The notes under the pieces are model-generated. The model made no database searches, had not been told where the DNA came from, and worked only from the letters and a program-made list of their open reading frames with translations. Made by a program: the position numbers and the translations under genes. A DNA stretch of 64,000 bases from an uncultured Eubacteriales bacterium (lineage in GTDB: Bacteria > Bacillota > Clostridia > Peptostreptococcales > Anaerovoracaceae): positions 1 to 64,000 of the forward strand of contig CADAEH010000005.1 in NCBI GenBank assembly GCA_902786855.1, written 5' to 3'. Of the stretch, positions 61,297 through 64,000 are shown piece by piece. How positions within the stretch are numbered: position 1 is the first letter of the stretch; every line of letters begins with the position of its first letter.

Positions 61297-62535
61297 ATGA
61301 AAACTTCCATAATAGCGGTGGGAACAGAGCTCCTGTTCGGACAGACTGTCAATACCAATGCGTCATACCTTTCAGAAAATCTCAACCTTATGGGATTTGA
61401 TGTTATGTATCATTTTGTCGTCGGTGACAATCCAAACAGACTCAGAGAAAAACTTGCAGATGCGTTCAAGGATACTGATCTGGTTTTGCTCACAGGCGGT
61501 CTCGGACCTACGCAGGACGACCTGACAAAGGAAATAGTCGCTGAATACATGGGTGCTGATCTGTACAGGGACGAAAAGGTCGTAGAAGATCTTAAAGCAT
61601 TCTTCGAAAAGCGCGGCGGACATATGGCGGATAATAACCTCAAGCAAGCTTATCTTCCGGTCGGATGCACGCCTCTTTATAATGCTTCCGGGACGGCTCC
61701 GGGTTTTGCTCTGGAAAAGAACGGCAAAATAGCGATATGTTTTCCCGGCCCTCCGCGTGAACTGAAATGGCTGTTTGAGAACGGCGGCAGACAGTACCTT
61801 GAGCAATTCATGGAAAAAAAGATGTACTACCGCGTGATCAGGACGATCGGGATCGGTGAGTCAGATCTTGAGACCCTGCTTATGCCGCTGATCGACGGGC
61901 AGACTGATCCTACAATTGCGACTTATGCAAAAGAAGGAGAATGCACTCTCAGAGTGGCATCGCAAAGGGATACTCTGGAAGAAGCAAGGTCAGCTACAGA
62001 AGATATGATAGCCAGGATAGATGATCTTGCCGGAAAATATATTTACAGCTACGATGATGAAGAACTGGATGAGGTGGTTGTCAGGTTGCTCAGGGAGAAA
62101 CATCTCACGATCACAGCAGCGGAATCTTGTACGGGAGGGATGTTTGCCTCAGCCATAACCAACGTGGCCGGTGCATCCGATATCCTTAAAGCATCGTTTG
62201 TTACATACAGCATCGAAGCAAAGCATAAACTGGTAGGAGTACCTTATGAGATCATAGACTCATACGGAGTTGTCAGTCCGGAGACCGCAGAAGCTATGGC
62301 AGCAGGAGCTATGAGCTCATTTGGAGCTGATATAGGGATATCTGTAACAGGGTTTGCCGGACCTGATGCAGATCCCGGACACAATGCGGGCGAAGCATAT
62401 ATCGGATATGCTTATAAGGACAGAAGCGGATATGTACCTGTCAATACATCACGTAATATAAGAAACTGGAACAGAAATTATTTCAAACTCAGAATGCTCA
62501 GGACTGTATATCAGATACTGAAGGGTGAACTGTAG
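61297..62535 (+). CDS. cinA: CinA-family nicotinamide-nucleotide amidase / competence-damage protein
   Basis: A 412-residue two-domain protein. The N-terminal MoCF-like domain (IIAVGTELLFGQTVNTNASYL; LLTGGLGPTQDDLTKE) carries the ADP-ribose/NMN-related fold. The C-terminal PncC domain (TAAESCTGGMFASAITNVAGAS) deamidates NMN. ATG 61297 is chosen because AGAGG lies about 10 bp before it and the homology starts there. Upstream ATGs at 61267 and 61276 are in frame. The cinA-recA order is conserved. Confidence 0.93.
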   Translation: MKTSIIAVGTELLFGQTVNTNASYLSENLNLMGFDVMYHFVVGDNPNRLREKLADAFKDTDLVLLTGGLGPTQDDLTKEIVAEYMGADLYRDEKVVEDLKAFFEKRGGHMADNNLKQAYLPVGCTPLYNASGTAPGFALEKNGKIAICFPGPPRELKWLFENGGRQYLEQFMEKKMYYRVIRTIGIGESDLETLLMPLIDGQTDPTIATYAKEGECTLRVASQRDTLEEARSATEDMIARIDDLAGKYIYSYDDEELDEVVVRLLREKHLTITAAESCTGGMFASAITNVAGASDILKASFVTYSIEAKHKLVGVPYEIIDSYGVVSPETAEAMAAGAMSSFGADIGISVTGFAGPDADPGHNAGEAYIGYAYKDRSGYVPVNTSRNIRNWNRNYFKLRMLRTVYQILKGEL

Positions 62536-62664
62536 ATCATCAGCAAAAAATACATAAAAAAACTTTTCCTCATGCAGTAAATGCCTGATCTCATGCAATC
62601 ACTGTTCGACAAAAAATGGATTTTAAATATAATTAGAACCACCGCGGAATTATGCATTTTTCCG

Positions 62665-62693
62665 TTGACAACAGGGGAAAAGGAAAGTATTAT
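62665..62693 (+). promoter_or_regulatory. Promoter of recA
   Basis: A perfect TTGACA (62665-62670), 17-bp spacer and TATTAT (62688-62693). The start would be near 62700, under the SOS box. Confidence 0.8.
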
Positions 62694-62698
62694 ATAAA

Positions 62699-62712
62699 CG
62701 AACACATGTTCT
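62699..62712 (+). promoter_or_regulatory. LexA (SOS) box of recA
   Basis: CGAACACATGTTCT matches the Gram-positive SOS box CGAAC-N4-GTTCG with one change. It covers the predicted start point, so LexA binding should block initiation until DNA damage. Confidence 0.8.
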
Positions 62713-62732
62713 GTTGATGACCGGGAGGAAAT

Positions 62733-63815
62733 ATGGCAAACAATAATACAGATAAAGCAGCAAAAGAAAAGGCCCTGAATCAGGCCCTTGAACAGATACA
62801 GAAACAATACGGAAAAGGCTCAATAATGAAACTGGGCGATGCCGGTCCTGTTACCAACCTCGACGTAATTTCAACGGGCTCCATAAGCCTTGACCTTGCA
62901 ACAGGTGTAGGCGGGTATCCTAAGGGGAGGATCATCGAGATCTACGGCCCGGAATCATCCGGAAAAACAACCCTGACACTTCATGCTATTGCTGAGGCTC
63001 AGAAGAACGGAGGACAGGCAGCTTTTATCGATGCTGAGCATGCTCTCGATCCTGTATACGCAAAGAATCTCGGAGTAAATGTAGATGAACTTCTTGTGTC
63101 CCAGCCTGATACAGGAGAGCAGGCCCTTGAAATATGTGAAATGCTTGCGAGGAGCGGAGCGCTTGATATAATCGTGATCGACTCAGTAGCTGCCCTTGTA
63201 CCTAAAGCTGAGATACAGGGTGACATGGGAGATTCTCATGTAGGTCTTCAGGCAAGGCTTATGTCACAGGCACTTCGTAAGATTGCCGGTGCTGTAAATA
63301 AGTCAAACACATGTGTGATCTTTATCAACCAGCTCAGAGAGAAGATCGGTATCATGTTTGGTAACCCTGAGACTACTACAGGCGGCAGGGCTCTCAAGTT
63401 CTATGCATCTATGAGACTTGATGTAAGAAGAGTTGAGACCATCAAAAAGGGTGAGGAAATGCTCGGTAACAGGACAAGAGTCAAGATCGTCAAGAACAAA
63501 GTGGCTCCTCCATTCAAGAAGTCCGAGTTTGACATCATGTACGGAACAGGTATTTCTCTTGCAGGAGATATACTGGATACTGCTACAGAACTTGGCATTA
63601 TTGATAAAGCAGGCTCCTGGTACAGCTACAATGGCGAGAGGATAGGTCAGGGAAGAGAGAATGTCAAGACCTACCTTGAAGAGCATCGTGATGTCCTTGC
63701 AGAAGTAAGGTCCAAGATCATGGCAAGCTTTGAAGAGGCAAAAAGAGCGAAAGAGCAATCCCAGACACAGAATAGCATCCGCGTAGATGCGGACGGAGTC
63801 GTTATAGAAGACTAG
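62733..63815 (+). CDS. recA: Recombinase RecA
   Basis: A 360-residue recombinase. Motifs: [19 protein letters not shown] (Walker A, about 72-80), the 'EHALD' segment, [13 protein letters not shown] (Walker B region), the L2-side INQLREKIG, and the C-terminal acidic tail. It mediates strand exchange and LexA co-cleavage. GGGAGGAAAT precedes the ATG. Regulated by the SOS box at 62699-62712. Confidence 0.99.
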   Translation: MANNNTDKAAKEKALNQALEQIQKQYGKGSIMKLGDAGPVTNLDVISTGSISLDLATGVGGYPKGRIIEIYGPESSGKTTLTLHAIAEAQKNGGQAAFIDAEHALDPVYAKNLGVNVDELLVSQPDTGEQALEICEMLARSGALDIIVIDSVAALVPKAEIQGDMGDSHVGLQARLMSQALRKIAGAVNKSNTCVIFINQLREKIGIMFGNPETTTGGRALKFYASMRLDVRRVETIKKGEEMLGNRTRVKIVKNKVAPPFKKSEFDIMYGTGISLAGDILDTATELGIIDKAGSWYSYNGERIGQGRENVKTYLEEHRDVLAEVRSKIMASFEEAKRAKEQSQTQNSIRVDADGVVIED

Positions 63816-63872
63816 GATCGCATCTTTGGTAGAGATATATGCAGATTTCGTACAGATTCATATAAATTTTTC

Positions 63873-63901
63873 TTGACGCGTGTTTTGTCTTTTGTTATAC
63901 T
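63873..63901 (+). promoter_or_regulatory. Strong promoter and leader running off the right edge
   Basis: TTGACG (63873-63878), 17-bp spacer and TATACT (63896-63901) preceded by TGT. It would start near 63908. The last bases (AAGGAGGA) are a ribosome site, so a start codon lies just outside the window. RNase Y (rny) is the common gene after recA in Clostridia, but nothing of it is visible. The roughly 85-nt leader is structured: GCGGT/ACCGC forms a small hairpin near 63907-63918. Confidence 0.7.
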
Positions 63902-64000
63902 TGAACGCGGTCAACCGCACGTAAAGGGTCTATGTTAAGCATTGCAACACTATGAAATCACAGCGATGCACCCCGGTCGGCGAGTCTGGTTTAAGGAGGA

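Overview
The window looks like a chromosomal segment of a Clostridia-type Firmicute. The basis is the gene order recG-rsmD-coaD-coiled coil-tmcAL and ftsK-rimO-pgsA-cinA-recA, Bacillus-type -35/-10 promoters, strong AGGAGG ribosome sites, a CGAAC-N4-GTTC SOS box before recA, a zinc-ribbon L28, and a Wzm/Wzt plus LicD envelope locus rather than LPS genes. I cannot place it to genus.

1-5640 is a graveyard of mobile elements. It holds an IS21-type element (istA missing its N-terminus, istB intact), a 5'-truncated amidase with an SH3 tail, an IS3-type orfA fragment and a 34-codon IS200/IS605 tnpA stub with its hairpin. Two intact genes sit between them: an SPFH/SHOCT protein and a zinc-ribbon protein with a CFI-box C-terminus.

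5640-15760 holds a Gtr-type glucosylation cassette (membrane glucosyltransferase, GtrB-like, methyltransferase, DUF1919, GtrA). Two large secreted proteins follow: a GLUG-repeat protein and a CotH-domain protein with Ig-like and basic C-terminal domains. Each has unusual upstream DNA or RNA structure.

15911-36888 is one tightly packed run of 15 genes (mostly 1-13 bp overlaps or very short gaps) behind a good promoter. It encodes a Wzm/Wzt-type exporter with a Wzt-C-like domain, three LicD modules, two TagD-like cytidylyltransferases (one fused to an oxidoreductase), UDP-xylose-synthase-like decarboxylase, two GT2 domains, a metallophosphoesterase, a tandem HAD protein, an SGNH hydrolase, a NodU/CmcH carbamoyltransferase, a small unknown protein and a MYG1 homologue. 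My reading is a cytoplasmically assembled, phosphodiester-decorated, carbamoylated wall polymer exported by the ABC transporter. The product structure is inference. Several proteins are unusual multidomain fusions that share a recurrent Rossmann-like module, and this locus is the best candidate for an undescribed system.

37025-40428 is a purine module (NCS2-like permease, adenine deaminase, small unknown). 40459-48401 on the minus strand carries coaBC, a Na+-dependent SNF-family symporter, a class A PBP with a duplicated C-terminal motif, and a membrane-anchored protein distantly like M20 peptidases. 48477-64000 is housekeeping: rpmB, an Asp23-like gene, recG, rsmD, coaD, a coiled-coil gene, tmcAL, tRNA-Pro(CGG), an rpmF that is frameshifted as written, uppP, ftsK, rimO, pgsA, cinA and recA under an SOS box. 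A strong promoter and leader run off the right edge.
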